A stretch of DNA of 64,000 nucleotides from Paracoccaceae bacterium. GTDB lineage: Bacteria > Pseudomonadota > Alphaproteobacteria > Rhodobacterales > Rhodobacteraceae. Where the stretch lies: positions 124,001 through 188,000 of the forward strand of contig JANSYP010000003.1 in NCBI GenBank assembly GCA_024742405.1, read 5' to 3'. The translations under genes and the position numbers were made by a program. A model generated the notes under the pieces. The model was not told the DNA's origin, searched no databases, and saw nothing but the letters and a program-made list of their open reading frames with translations. Positions 53,388 to 62,339 of this stretch are shown one piece after another (position 1 is the first letter of the stretch; each line of letters begins with the position of its first letter).

Positions 53388-53401
53388 GTTTGTACACAAA
53401 C
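53388..53401. promoter_or_regulatory. FadR/GntR-like operator in front of the hydroxylase operon
   Basis: GTTTGTACACAAAC is a perfect dyad (GTTTGT-AC-ACAAAC) 23 bases upstream of the GTG start. The same motif type precedes dctP (43200-43213). TTGTACACAA matches the FadR-type GntR consensus. Its position at the start of the message suggests repression. Confidence 0.6.
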
Positions 53402-53555
53402 GGTACCAACGCAAATCGAGCCGAGTCAAATGATTATTTGCCTACGCATGCAGGCCGCCGCGCCCGCCGGCCGCCGGGTACTTTTACCCGTTCGGGAACA
53501 TCGCGCAGCCCTGCGACCGTAAAGCGGGCGGCGCGTCGGAACGCGCCCGGCGGGG

Positions 53556-53957
53556 CTAGCTGAGCTTCTTGAGCAACCGAAGGAGCGATTTCTGTTCAGC
53601 GCTGCTCAACGGGGACAGCGTCAGGTTCGAAATCGTGTGGCCCGCCGCGTGAAGCTCCGGCACGATCTGGGCATGTTCGGCGGGAATGGAGATAATGGTG
53701 CGACGTTTGTCCTTTGGGTCGGATCTGACATCGACCAGCCCCTTGGCCCGCAACCGTTCGACGACGCCCTTTATGGTAGCCACATCCATGGAGGTCCGGC
53801 GCCCCAGATCGTTCTGGGAGCATTCGCCCAGTTCCGCCAGTTTGACCAGCGCCGCGAACTGGGTCGGCGTCAGGTCCATCGGGACAATCTTCTGGAACAA
53901 GGCGGTGTGCCGTTGGCTCGCCTGCCGAAGCAGGTATCCGACCTGATCCTCAAGCAT
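53556..53957 (-). CDS. MarR family transcriptional regulator
   Basis: This 133-residue dimeric winged-helix repressor has the helix-turn-helix ECSQNDLGRRTSMDVATIKG and the wing VDVRSDPKDKRRTIISIPAE. MarR proteins commonly respond to aromatic acids. I start at the ATG giving MLEDQVGYLLRQASQRH; the longer frame adds sequence unlike the family. It lies between the hydroxylase operon and the divergent enamidase gene and probably binds the TGTTAG-CATA-CTAACA site at 54187 and the near-identical site at 46051. Confidence 0.87.
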   Translation of the reverse strand: MLEDQVGYLLRQASQRHTALFQKIVPMDLTPTQFAALVKLAELGECSQNDLGRRTSMDVATIKGVVERLRAKGLVDVRSDPKDKRRTIISIPAEHAQIVPELHAAGHTISNLTLSPLSSAEQKSLLRLLKKLS

Positions 53958-54186
53958 GTATCGGCTTTCTTTGACGTCCAATGCTGTGGTGCTCCGCTTC
54001 CTGCCTGTCCATACCTGCAACTGGTCCGTCGCAGAGGGCCTTTCCAGGGAAGACTTGCAGCCGAGACGGTCCGACCGGCGCGTCGTCGCGCCCATGTAAC
54101 GGCGCTCTGTTTAGGACCCCCGTCGCGGCAAGCAAAGGGGATTGCACGCAAACCAGCCAAACAAACTATGGACAGGCGCCACACCT

Positions 54187-54202
54187 TGTTAGCATACTAA
54201 CA
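54187..54202. promoter_or_regulatory. Perfect inverted repeat before the enamidase gene, likely MarR operator
   Basis: TGTTAG and CTAACA are exact complements around CATA. The site is 23 bases upstream of the enamidase ATG and inside the MarR-enamidase divergent gap. Thirteen of 14 bases match the fpr-gcdH site at 46051-46064. Confidence 0.65.
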
Positions 54203-54224
54203 TAAATCACAGTGTGAGGCGGCC

Positions 54225-55400
54225 ATGGGCACATCCACGAAGATGCTGATCATAAGGAATATCGGCCTGATCCTGACGGGCAAGATCGAAGCGCCCATCG
54301 CCGACGGGGATTGCGTGATCGCCGTGGATGGTAGGATTTCGGCAATCGGATACGAGAAGGATCTCGATACGGAAGGCGCGACCACAATTGTGGACGCGAA
54401 CGGCTGCACGATCGCGCCGGGCCTGATCGACAGCCATGTGCATCCGGTGATCGGCGACTACACGCCCCGCCAACAGCAATTGCACTGGATCGACTCCACC
54501 CTGCACGGCGGTGTCACGACGATGGTCTCCGCGGGCGAGGTCCATATGCCCGGACGTCCAAAGGACATCGTCGGCCTCAAGGCGATGTCGATTGCGGCCC
54601 AACGCTGGTACGAGAATTTCCGCCCGTCCGGGGTCAAGGTGCTGGCCGGGGCGCCTGTGATCGAACACGGCATGGAGGAGCATGACTTCAAGGAACTCGC
54701 CAATGCCGGTGTGAAGTTTCTCGGAGAGGTCGGCCTTGGGACGGTCAAGGACGGCAAGACCGCCAATCAGATGGTCAGTTGGGCGCGCAAATACGGCATT
54801 CAGTCAACGATCCACACGGGCGGCCCGTCAATTCCCGGCTCCGGCCTGATCGACGCCGACATGGTCCTGGAAACCGGCACGGACGTCGTGGGGCACATCA
54901 ATGGCGGGCACTCCGCCCTGCCCGACGGCCAGATCGTCTGCCTGTGCGAAAACTGCGCGCAAGGGCTCGAGATCGTTCATAACGGCAATGAGCGCGCGGC
55001 CTTGCTGACCCTCAACACGGCACGGGAGCTGAACAAGCTCGACCAGATCATCCTGGGGACCGACGGTCCCGCGGGGTCCGGCGTCCAACCCCTTGGGATC
55101 ATGCGAATGGTCGCGATGCTCTCCAGCCTTGGCGATGTGCCGGCAGAAATCGCATTCTGCTTTGCGACTGGGAACACCGCGCGGCAGAGGGAACTGGATG
55201 CCGGGCTCATGGAGGTCGGCGCGACCGCGGATTTCGTCCTGATGGATCAGGCCCAGCACGCGCCGGGGAAGAACATTCTCGAGTCGGTGCAACTGGGCAA
55301 CCTGCCCGGGATTGGTATGATGATCATCGACGGCGAGATCCGCAGCCACCGCAGCCGCAACACGCCCCCTGCGCAAAACCTGCCCGAAGAGCTGACCTGA
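54225..55400 (+). CDS. ena: Enamidase homologue (amidohydrolase)
   Basis: This 391-residue metal-dependent amidohydrolase closely follows the Eubacterium barkeri enamidase, which opens 1,4,5,6-tetrahydro-6-oxonicotinate to 2-formylglutarate and ammonia. Matching blocks, in order, are GDYTPRQQQL, HGGVTTMVSAGEVHMPGRPK, LGEVGLGTVKDG, HTGGPSIPGS, GHINGGHSA and RSRNTPPAQN at the C terminus. Metal ligands are probably His71 and His73 (DSHVHP), bridging Glu168, His197, His224 and the Asp in LGTDGPAG. GAGG precedes the ATG. It is transcribed divergently from MarR. Confidence 0.87.
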   Translation: MGTSTKMLIIRNIGLILTGKIEAPIADGDCVIAVDGRISAIGYEKDLDTEGATTIVDANGCTIAPGLIDSHVHPVIGDYTPRQQQLHWIDSTLHGGVTTMVSAGEVHMPGRPKDIVGLKAMSIAAQRWYENFRPSGVKVLAGAPVIEHGMEEHDFKELANAGVKFLGEVGLGTVKDGKTANQMVSWARKYGIQSTIHTGGPSIPGSGLIDADMVLETGTDVVGHINGGHSALPDGQIVCLCENCAQGLEIVHNGNERAALLTLNTARELNKLDQIILGTDGPAGSGVQPLGIMRMVAMLSSLGDVPAEIAFCFATGNTARQRELDAGLMEVGATADFVLMDQAQHAPGKNILESVQLGNLPGIGMMIIDGEIRSHRSRNTPPAQNLPEELT

Positions 55401-55561
55401 CGCGGCCGCCAGCCCTCGAGCGAACGTTGCGGTCTAGGCCGGCCCCATCCGCGACCGGCAGATTGGAGTGGTGACAGTGTTACCAGCATTCAGAACGGTT
55501 TTCGGCGACCGGGCTCCCAATCCGTCCCGGCTCCTGCACGATCGACCTGCCGGAAAAGACT

Positions 55562-56605
55562 CTAACAAATGCGCGGTAGCTGTTCACCAACGAGCATGTC
55601 GACCAGCCGCGCACCGCCAAAGAGGGTCCGCATGGTCACTCTGCCCGGTTCGTGCTGTCCGGCCGTTCCGATGGCAACGGTATCGCGCCCGGCCTCGTGG
55701 GCCCGCATTGCGCCAATCGCGGCATCAGCTTGGGCGGCGGGCACGAACAGCACCAGCGTGCCTTCGTTTGCCAGATAGAGAGGGTCCAGCCCCAGGATCT
55801 CGCACATGCCTTTCACTTCGGCCCGCAGTGGTAGCGAGGCCTCGTCGATTTCGATGCTGACGCCGGCGGCTTCGGCCATCTCGTTCAATGCGGAGGCAAG
55901 CCCGCCCCGCGTGGCATCGCGGGCGGCGCGTGCATCCGGCGCCGCGCCGAGCACCGCCTCGATCAGACCGTTCAGGCTTTGGCAGTCGGACTGGATATCC
56001 GTCGACAAGGCCATGTCACCACGTGCCGCCAAAATGGCGGCGCCATGATCGCCCAGAACGCCGTTCACAATCGCCACGTCGCCCGGCCGGATACGCTCGG
56101 CGCGCAGATCGCGCCCTGGCGGGATCACCCCGACGCCGGACGTCGTCACAAAGACCTTGTCCGCCGAGCCCTTGCCAACGACCTTCGTGTCGCCGGTGAC
56201 GATGGTGACACCGGCCTTGTCTGCCTCTGCCTGCATCGACGCCACGATCCGACGCAGCAGCGCGATCTCGCATCCCTCTTCGATGATGAAGGCCGCGGAC
56301 AGCCAGAGCGGTCTTGCCCCGCCGACCGCGAGATCGTTCACCGTGCCGCAGACCGCGATCTTTCCGATATCGCCGCCGGGAAACTCCACCGGATCGACCA
56401 CGAAACTGTCGGTGGTAAAGGCCAGTTGCGCGCCCGGCTCTGCCAAAGCAGCATTGGTCAGCCGTGCCTGATCCTCGCGGTTGGCGGGCTGGAACACGTC
56501 CGTGAAGACCTCTTCGATCAGATCGCGCATGGCCTTGCCACCGCCGCCATGGGCCAGCGTGACGCGATCGCCGCGTAGACGGGTGACAGGCTTGAGCATG
56601 GTCAT
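55562..56605 (-). CDS. hypE: Hydrogenase maturation protein HypE
   Basis: This 347-residue enzyme converts the carbamoyl group on its C-terminal cysteine to thiocyanate, the cyanide donor for the [NiFe] site. The ATP-binding start is VTLAHGGGGKAMRDLIEEVF, then FTTDSFVVDPVEFPGGDIGK, and the protein ends with the required PRIC tail. Its ATG overlaps the hypD stop (ATGA). It is the last gene of the hydrogenase accessory operon in this window. Confidence 0.95.
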   Translation of the reverse strand: MTMLKPVTRLRGDRVTLAHGGGGKAMRDLIEEVFTDVFQPANREDQARLTNAALAEPGAQLAFTTDSFVVDPVEFPGGDIGKIAVCGTVNDLAVGGARPLWLSAAFIIEEGCEIALLRRIVASMQAEADKAGVTIVTGDTKVVGKGSADKVFVTTSGVGVIPPGRDLRAERIRPGDVAIVNGVLGDHGAAILAARGDMALSTDIQSDCQSLNGLIEAVLGAAPDARAARDATRGGLASALNEMAEAAGVSIEIDEASLPLRAEVKGMCEILGLDPLYLANEGTLVLFVPAAQADAAIGAMRAHEAGRDTVAIGTAGQHEPGRVTMRTLFGGARLVDMLVGEQLPRIC

Positions 56606-57744
56606 TCTACGGTCTCCGCCGCGCGCGCACCGCCATATTGGTAGTAGGCGGCGCAGGCCCCTTCGGAGCTGACCATAAGCGCGCCAAGCGGCATCTCGGG
56701 CGTACAGCCGACACCGTAGTGGGGGCATTCAGGCGGCTTGATCCGGCCGGTCATGACCGCCCCGCAGGCACAGCCGTCGGGTTCTTGTACCGAGCGGTGG
56801 CCTGCCCCGTAGCCCACGCCGAATTTTTCCTCGGCGTCGAAGGCCTTGTAGGCATCGCGGATCCGCAGGCCGCTTGCATCGATCTCCCCCAGGCCACGCC
56901 ATTCAAATTTGGGGCGCGCCTCGTAGACATCTTCGATGGCTGCCAGCGATACACGGTTTCCATGCTCGGGCACGACACGAGCATACTGGTTTTCGACTTC
57001 CGCCCGCCCGTCGCGGATCTGCTTGAGCACCATGAGGACCGACTGCAGTAGATCCAGCGGCTCGAACCCGGCCACAACGATCGGTTTGTCGTATGCCTCG
57101 GCGATGAAATCATAGGGGTGGATGCCGATAACCATAGAGACATGGCCGGGTCCGACAAAGCCGTCGAGGATCATGTGGGGGTCGTCCAGCAGCACCTTGA
57201 TCGGTGGCGGCACCGTGATGTGGTTGCAGAAGACACTAAAGTTCGTGAGGCCCTCGCGCGCCGCCTGCTGGATCGACAGCGCCGTCGAAGGCGTCGTCGT
57301 CTCGAACCCCAGGCCGAAAAACACCACTTCGCGATCCGGATTGCGCCGGGCGATTTCCAGCGCGTCGAGCGGCGAGTACACCATGCGGATATCGGCCCCA
57401 TCGGCCTTCGCCTGCAGCAGGGATTTCTTCGATCCCGGCACGCGCATCGCATCGCCGAAGGTGGTGAAGATCACCCGCGGGTCCTCGGCCAGCGTCACAC
57501 ATTCGTCGATCCGGCTCATCGGCAGCACGCAGACCGGACAGCCGGGCCCGTGGATGAACTCGATCCCCGGCGGTGTCAGTCGGTCGAGCCCATAGCGAAA
57601 GATGGCATGGGTGTGGCCGCCGCAGATCTCCATGATATGGACCGGTTTCTCGGCCGTCGCACCGATCTGGTCCACGACATGCGCGATCTCCGCCAGCACC
57701 ACCTTGGCGGCGACCGGGTCGCGGAACTCTTCGACATATCTCAT
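56602..57744 (-). CDS. hypD: Hydrogenase maturation protein HypD
   Basis: This 380-residue [4Fe-4S] scaffold, with HypC, assembles the Fe(CN)2CO unit. Conserved cysteines are in MEICGGHTHAIFRYG, IHGPGCPVCVLPMSRID and the cluster region CACGAVMTGRIKPPECPHYG, followed by GVGCTPEMPLGALMVSSEG. The start overlaps the hypC stop by four bases. The length is normal. Confidence 0.95.
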   Translation of the reverse strand: MRYVEEFRDPVAAKVVLAEIAHVVDQIGATAEKPVHIMEICGGHTHAIFRYGLDRLTPPGIEFIHGPGCPVCVLPMSRIDECVTLAEDPRVIFTTFGDAMRVPGSKKSLLQAKADGADIRMVYSPLDALEIARRNPDREVVFFGLGFETTTPSTALSIQQAAREGLTNFSVFCNHITVPPPIKVLLDDPHMILDGFVGPGHVSMVIGIHPYDFIAEAYDKPIVVAGFEPLDLLQSVLMVLKQIRDGRAEVENQYARVVPEHGNRVSLAAIEDVYEARPKFEWRGLGEIDASGLRIRDAYKAFDAEEKFGVGYGAGHRSVQEPDGCACGAVMTGRIKPPECPHYGVGCTPEMPLGALMVSSEGACAAYYQYGGARAAETVE

Positions 57745-58031
57745 TGCGTCCCCTCCAGGGCCGAGGCGGAGTCCGCCATCGCTTCAAGCGTTTCCTGCGC
57801 CTCGCCGAGGCCCCGCAGCGCCTCCAGCGTCTTGGCGGCCTCCTCCTCGTCAATAAGGCTCATGGCAAATCCGACATGGATCAGCGTCCAGGCGCCCACC
57901 AGATCGTCGAGCGGCCCGGTGGCCACGCAGGCGACATTCACCTCGCGCCGCACACCGGACACCTCGGCCATGGCCATCAGCCGATCTGCATCGGTGATCT
58001 CGACGATCTGGCCGGGAATTCCCAAACACAT
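57741..58031 (-). CDS. hypC: Hydrogenase maturation chaperone HypC
   Basis: This 96-residue small chaperone carries the iron-ligand precursor with HypD and hands it to the large subunit. It begins MCLGIPGQIVEITDADRLMA with the essential Cys2. It is encoded three bases after hupR, and its stop overlaps hypD. A second HypC-like protein, HupF, is encoded upstream at 63.6 kb, as in Rhodobacter. Confidence 0.94.
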   Translation of the reverse strand: MCLGIPGQIVEITDADRLMAMAEVSGVRREVNVACVATGPLDDLVGAWTLIHVGFAMSLIDEEEAAKTLEALRGLGEAQETLEAMADSASALEGTQ

Positions 58032-58034
58032 TTC

Positions 58035-59534
58035 TCAGTCCTCCTCATCATCGGCGCTGACCTTGCCGGTTCGGGCACCGGGCTGGACGATGCCGTAGCG
58101 GTCCAGTTTCGCGCGCAAACCGACGCGGGACAGGCCCAGTTCCGCCGCAGCGCGGCTCTTGTTCCACTTCAGGCGCGTCAGGGTTTCGCGCAGCACGCGC
58201 ATCTCGATCCCTTCGACCCGCTCTTTAAGCGTGCCTTGCTGTGCCAACACGTCGCCGGCCTGAGGGTCTTCGGCCACCGCACAGGGATCGGCCTGCAGTA
58301 TATGGCGCGAGATCAGTTCGGGGCCGAGCACCGTGTCTTGGGCGAAGATCAGCATCCGGGTGAGTTCGTTTTCGAACTCGCGCAGATTTCCCGGCCAGTC
58401 GTAGTTGCAAAGAAACTCGATCGCCAGTTCGGACAACCCGTGCACCGGCTTTCCATGCGCCGAGGCCAGGTCGAAGAGCATGTGCTGGGACAGGACCGCG
58501 ATATCCTCGGTGCGGGCGCGAAGCGGCGGCAGCGTCAGTTCGGTCGACGCCAGCGCATAGTAGAGGTCATTGCGGAACTCGCCGGCGCTCACCTGCGCGG
58601 CCAGATCGCCATGGGCCCCAGTCAACAGGCGCACATCTGTCGTCAGTTCCTCGTGGCCGCCAAGCGGCTGAAAAGATCCTTCTGTCGCCACACGCAGCAG
58701 GATCATCTGCAATTGCTGGCTCAGGCTCTCGATGCCGTTCAGAAAGAGCGTCCCGCGGCTCGCCTTTTGCAGAAGCCCGATCTTGTTGTTGGGCACGCCG
58801 GGCAGGGCCCCGCGTTTTGCCCCGAGCAGTTCGATCTGCAAAAGCTCGTCGGACATGCCCGCGCAGTTCAACTCGAAGAAGGACTGGTTGGACCGTAGAG
58901 AGCTGTAATGCATCGCCCGCGCCAGCACCGACTTGCCCGTCCCGGCCTCGCCCGTGATCAGAACCGGCACGTCGAAGCTGGCGAACTGCCGGGCCTGGTC
59001 GATGACCGGGTTTAGAGGCGAGCCCGGCGTGCGCCACATCTTCTCGAAGCCGAGCCCCTCGCGCAGCGCCTTGCGGCGGCTTTCGAGCTTCGTCTCCGCC
59101 GTATTGCTCAGGAACCGCATCTCCAGCGACAGCCGGTCATGGTCGCGGGTCAGCTGAAACAGCTGGGCGGCGTTCTTGGCCGCCATCACAAGCTGGTCGG
59201 GGTGCCAAGGCTTGGTCACGAACTGATAGATGCCCGCGTCGTTGATCGCGGCGATCATGTCGTTGGATTCGGTGTAGCCGGTGATGATGATGCGCACGGT
59301 TTCCGGCCAGCGCTCGCGCACCTCGGTCAGGAACTCCACGCCCGTGCGCCCCGGCATCCGCTGGTCGCAGAACACGACCTGGACGAAATGTTCCTCCATG
59401 AGCTTGCCGGCCGCATCCGCATCCGCGGCGGTCAGGCACTCGAAATCGTCCTCCAGCGCCATGCGCATCGAGGCGAGCGAGTGCTCTTCATCATCGACAA
59501 GCAGGATCGTGGGCAGGGGCGTGCGCTTGCTCAT
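58035..59534 (-). CDS. hupR: Hydrogenase response regulator HupR/HoxA
   Basis: This 499-residue NtrC-like regulator has a receiver domain with Asp57 ([20 protein letters not shown]), an AAA+ domain and a Fis-type helix-turn-helix ([20 protein letters not shown]). Walker A is GEAGTGKS (195-202). The sigma54 loop GAFTGA reads GALPGV (242-247), and Walker B is [10 protein letters not shown] (261-270) without the acidic pair. It should therefore not act as a sigma54 ATPase. This matches the Rhodobacter capsulatus HupR, known to work with sigma70 polymerase. The kinase gene hupT is outside the window. Confidence 0.92.
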   Translation of the reverse strand: MSKRTPLPTILLVDDEEHSLASMRMALEDDFECLTAADADAAGKLMEEHFVQVVFCDQRMPGRTGVEFLTEVRERWPETVRIIITGYTESNDMIAAINDAGIYQFVTKPWHPDQLVMAAKNAAQLFQLTRDHDRLSLEMRFLSNTAETKLESRRKALREGLGFEKMWRTPGSPLNPVIDQARQFASFDVPVLITGEAGTGKSVLARAMHYSSLRSNQSFFELNCAGMSDELLQIELLGAKRGALPGVPNNKIGLLQKASRGTLFLNGIESLSQQLQMILLRVATEGSFQPLGGHEELTTDVRLLTGAHGDLAAQVSAGEFRNDLYYALASTELTLPPLRARTEDIAVLSQHMLFDLASAHGKPVHGLSELAIEFLCNYDWPGNLREFENELTRMLIFAQDTVLGPELISRHILQADPCAVAEDPQAGDVLAQQGTLKERVEGIEMRVLRETLTRLKWNKSRAAAELGLSRVGLRAKLDRYGIVQPGARTGKVSADDEED

Positions 59535-60325
59535 TCGGCCGCTTTCACCTCCGACTTAAGAGCCAGATTGCGGCGCAGCCACTCGATCCAGGCCTGCATC
59601 CCCTCACCCGTGCGGGCGGAGAGGCGCAGGATTTCGATGTCAGGGTTCACCCGTCGCAGATTTGCCTCGTAGAGATCCATAGCGACGTCGCAATGGGGCG
59701 CCAGATCGGTCTTGTTCAGGATGGCCAGACGCGACGCGGTGAACATGTCGGGGTACTTCAAGGGCTTGTCCTCACCCTCGGTCACCGAGAGGATCGCAAC
59801 CTTGCAATCCTCACCCAGATCGAACGCGGCGGGACAGACCAGATTGCCAACATTCTCGATGAAGACCATCGCCCCTTGCGGCAGCGCCAGATGCGCCATC
59901 GCGTGGCCCACCATATGCCCGTCCAGATGGCAGCCCTTGCCGGTGTTCACCTGTATGGCCGCGGCCCCCGTGGCGCGGATTCTGTCGGCATCGTTTTCAG
60001 TCTGCTGGTCGCCTTCGATCACAGCCAGCGGCTGATCGCCCAGGGCCTCAATCGTCTTGCACAAGAGCGTCGTCTTGCCAGAGCCTGGCGAGGACACGAG
60101 GTTGATCGCAAACGCCCCCAGCCCGGACAGCGCGGCCCGGTTCGCCTGAGCGTAGCCGTCGTTCTTCGTCAGGATATCGGTTTCGATCTCGATCAACCGG
60201 TCCTGGCTCATGCCTGCCACCTCGACCCCCGCCGGCCCATGGCCGAAGTGCAGGTGGTCGTGGTGATGGTGATCATGGGAGTGGCCCTTGACCGTGCTCT
60301 CCCCGCATCCGCAAACCGTACACAT
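59531..60325 (-). CDS. hypB: Hydrogenase nickel insertion GTPase HypB
   Basis: This 264-residue GTPase inserts nickel into the hydrogenase large subunit. It has the N-terminal CTVCGCGE metal motif, a histidine-rich stretch ([17 protein letters not shown]), the P-loop [20 protein letters not shown] and the [10 protein letters not shown] guanine motif. I start at ATG 60325, seven bases after GGAGG; a GTG three bases earlier is possible. It overlaps the hypA stop and hupR. Confidence 0.95.
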   Translation of the reverse strand: MCTVCGCGESTVKGHSHDHHHHDHLHFGHGPAGVEVAGMSQDRLIEIETDILTKNDGYAQANRAALSGLGAFAINLVSSPGSGKTTLLCKTIEALGDQPLAVIEGDQQTENDADRIRATGAAAIQVNTGKGCHLDGHMVGHAMAHLALPQGAMVFIENVGNLVCPAAFDLGEDCKVAILSVTEGEDKPLKYPDMFTASRLAILNKTDLAPHCDVAMDLYEANLRRVNPDIEILRLSARTGEGMQAWIEWLRRNLALKSEVKAAE

Positions 60326-60666
60326 CACGCGACCTCCAAATCCTTGATCCGCATTTCATCCCCGCCGATCGGCATCAGCTTGCCACCCCCGCAGAAAGGG
60401 CAGTGATCCAGCCGGTTTTCGATCTCGACCTCGCGCACACAGTCGTAGCACATCGCCCGTCCGGGCAGATCCTGCATGACCAGCTCCGCCCCCTCGGCAA
60501 CCGACCCGCGCATCACGATGTCGAAGGCAAAGCTGAGCGCGTCCTTCTCGACCCCGGCAAAGCGACCCAATTCGACGCGGACCCTCGCGATCCGGTCCAC
60601 CTTGTGGGCCTGCGCCTGCTCTTCGATGATGAGCCGCATTCCCTCGCAAAGCGACATTTCATGCAT
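60325..60666 (-). CDS. hypA: Hydrogenase nickel chaperone HypA
   Basis: This 113-residue zinc protein delivers nickel with HypB. The nickel ligands are at the N terminus ([20 protein letters not shown]), and the zinc site has the CysXXCys pairs [10 protein letters not shown] and [10 protein letters not shown]. Its start overlaps hupK by eight bases and its end overlaps hypB. Confidence 0.95.
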   Translation of the reverse strand: MHEMSLCEGMRLIIEEQAQAHKVDRIARVRVELGRFAGVEKDALSFAFDIVMRGSVAEGAELVMQDLPGRAMCYDCVREVEIENRLDHCPFCGGGKLMPIGGDEMRIKDLEVA

Positions 60667-61561
60667 CAGCCACCTCCCTCAGCCGGACCGGCGCGCAGGG
60701 ATCGAGGATCTCAAGGATCAGCTGCGCGAGCCCGGATTTCTCAACCGGCAAGGTGGCCAGCGTCTGCTGCAGAATGCCGCCCGGCGCCAGCAGATGATCG
60801 GTGGGCGTAACACGTGCGAACTTGGCCACGACACCGTCCGAAACCAGCGCGGTCATCGAATAGGCCCCGCGCGTCGCAGGCACGATTGCGGTACCTTCCG
60901 CCAGGGTCAGCGGCTGCGGCAAGGCCTGATCCAAACATGCCTCAAGGTCGTAGGCGCGTGCCGCGGCGCGCCAGAACGGTCCGCATCCCTTTTCATCCGC
61001 AATGGCGCGCATCACCGGGTGCGCTGCGTGGCGCGCGGCTACGGAGTTTTCGATCGCCCGCGCGGTCAACATGTTGATGGTATCAGGCAGTGGCAGACCG
61101 GCTGTCACCGCCTCGCCCGGTGCAAAGCATTGGTCGATCAGATCCAGAACCCCGGCAACGCCGGAACCCGCGGCCAGGAATGAGGCAAACGCGCCCGGGG
61201 TGGACGGCATCCTCTCCGCGGGACCGAAGAGATCGCGGCGCAACGCCCTGCTGCCGTCGGCCCACTCCGGCGGCAGGGGCATGGGTGCCCGGCCGAAAAG
61301 CCCGGGCCATTTGAGGTAGAACTTGATCAGGTGATCGCGCAGCACTTCGCTGGTCAGATCCGCGCCGCTCCGATCCGGCAGCGGCAGCCCAAAGGCGAGA
61401 CGGGCGGCGGTCGCTTGCGCAGTGCGGCACAGATTGAAGAGACGCGGCAACAGCGCGGTGGCATCTTCGACCGACTGGCCGATCATCATCTCCGCGACCG
61501 GCAAGGGTGCGGACGGCTCGGGCACCAACCGGTGGGATCCATGCGAGAAGCCGTCCAGCAT
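60659..61561 (-). CDS. hupK: Hydrogenase expression/formation protein HupK
   Basis: This 300-residue protein resembles a degenerate hydrogenase large subunit and is thought to act as a scaffold in uptake-hydrogenase assembly. It begins [20 protein letters not shown], and its end [19 protein letters not shown] keeps a single Cys where true large subunits have the nickel-binding DPCxxC. The upstream extension of the frame overlaps hupJ and is not coding. It is identified mainly from synteny. Confidence 0.82.
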   Translation of the reverse strand: MLDGFSHGSHRLVPEPSAPLPVAEMMIGQSVEDATALLPRLFNLCRTAQATAARLAFGLPLPDRSGADLTSEVLRDHLIKFYLKWPGLFGRAPMPLPPEWADGSRALRRDLFGPAERMPSTPGAFASFLAAGSGVAGVLDLIDQCFAPGEAVTAGLPLPDTINMLTARAIENSVAARHAAHPVMRAIADEKGCGPFWRAAARAYDLEACLDQALPQPLTLAEGTAIVPATRGAYSMTALVSDGVVAKFARVTPTDHLLAPGGILQQTLATLPVEKSGLAQLILEILDPCAPVRLREVADA

Positions 61562-61565
61562 TGGC

Positions 61566-62339
61566 TCAGCCTCCTTCCGCCAAACCGCCAGTGACAAGCG
61601 CACGGCGCGTCGGCGCGGCCGGCCCATCGGCGTCGGGCGGCGGGGCCAATTCGACTTCGCGCGCGGCGCGGATGTCGGCGCTGCGGTCGGTTTCGGCTCT
61701 GTTGTCGCCGTCAAACAGCGCCACCATGACGGCCCGGGCCACATCGGTCGCGGCGGCATGGGTTTTGAAATCGTTCATCGGGGAAAACAGCGAACAGGCT
61801 TTGTAGCCGCCGGTCTGCTCACGCAGGTTGTGCAGAAACTCGTAGTCTCCCGATGGAAAGGAGATAACTTCCTTCGCGCCCGGCGTCAGGGCTGACCAGT
61901 CCTCGGTCTCACCGGGCAACATCACCAGATTCATGAACCAGGGCGAGATCAGCACCCCCAGCGGGCGATCCTGCCACATCTGGAAACCGACCGCTTCGAC
62001 CGACAGCATCTTGTTCACCATCGGCAGATCACGCATTTTCGCGTGCCAGACCTCGCGGAAATCCGCGACCAGATTGGCGGTGACGGCGTCTATGGCACTG
62101 GCCTCCTCCGACCTCGCCGATCCGGGATCCTCCAGCACCATGAATTGTTCCTTGGGCGCGCTGCAGTTGGGACAGGACCAGTCCGGCGGCAGGGCGACAA
62201 ACGGAGTTCCGGGCTCGACCTGCCGATAGTCGTCGCCATGGGCGGGATCATAGGGCGTCCAGCAGATCTTGCATTCCATGATCGCGGCCGGGCTGATCTT
62301 GTCCGACGCACCCAGAAAAGATCCCTCGAAGCCGCTCAT
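61566..62339 (-). CDS. hupJ: HupJ, rubredoxin fused to HupJ domain
   Basis: This 257-residue protein starts with a rubredoxin domain having the two iron-binding pairs ECKICWTPYD and WSCPNCSAPK. A HoxT/HupJ domain follows (FREVWHAKMRDLPMVNKMLS, LLISPWF-like GVLISPWFMNLVMLPGE). In Rhizobium these are two proteins, HupI and HupJ; in Rhodobacter they are fused as here. It helps protect or assemble the hydrogenase small subunit in the presence of oxygen. It overlaps the hupH stop (ATGA). Confidence 0.88.
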   Translation of the reverse strand: MSGFEGSFLGASDKISPAAIMECKICWTPYDPAHGDDYRQVEPGTPFVALPPDWSCPNCSAPKEQFMVLEDPGSARSEEASAIDAVTANLVADFREVWHAKMRDLPMVNKMLSVEAVGFQMWQDRPLGVLISPWFMNLVMLPGETEDWSALTPGAKEVISFPSGDYEFLHNLREQTGGYKACSLFSPMNDFKTHAAATDVARAVMVALFDGDNRAETDRSADIRAAREVELAPPPDADGPAAPTRRALVTGGLAEGG

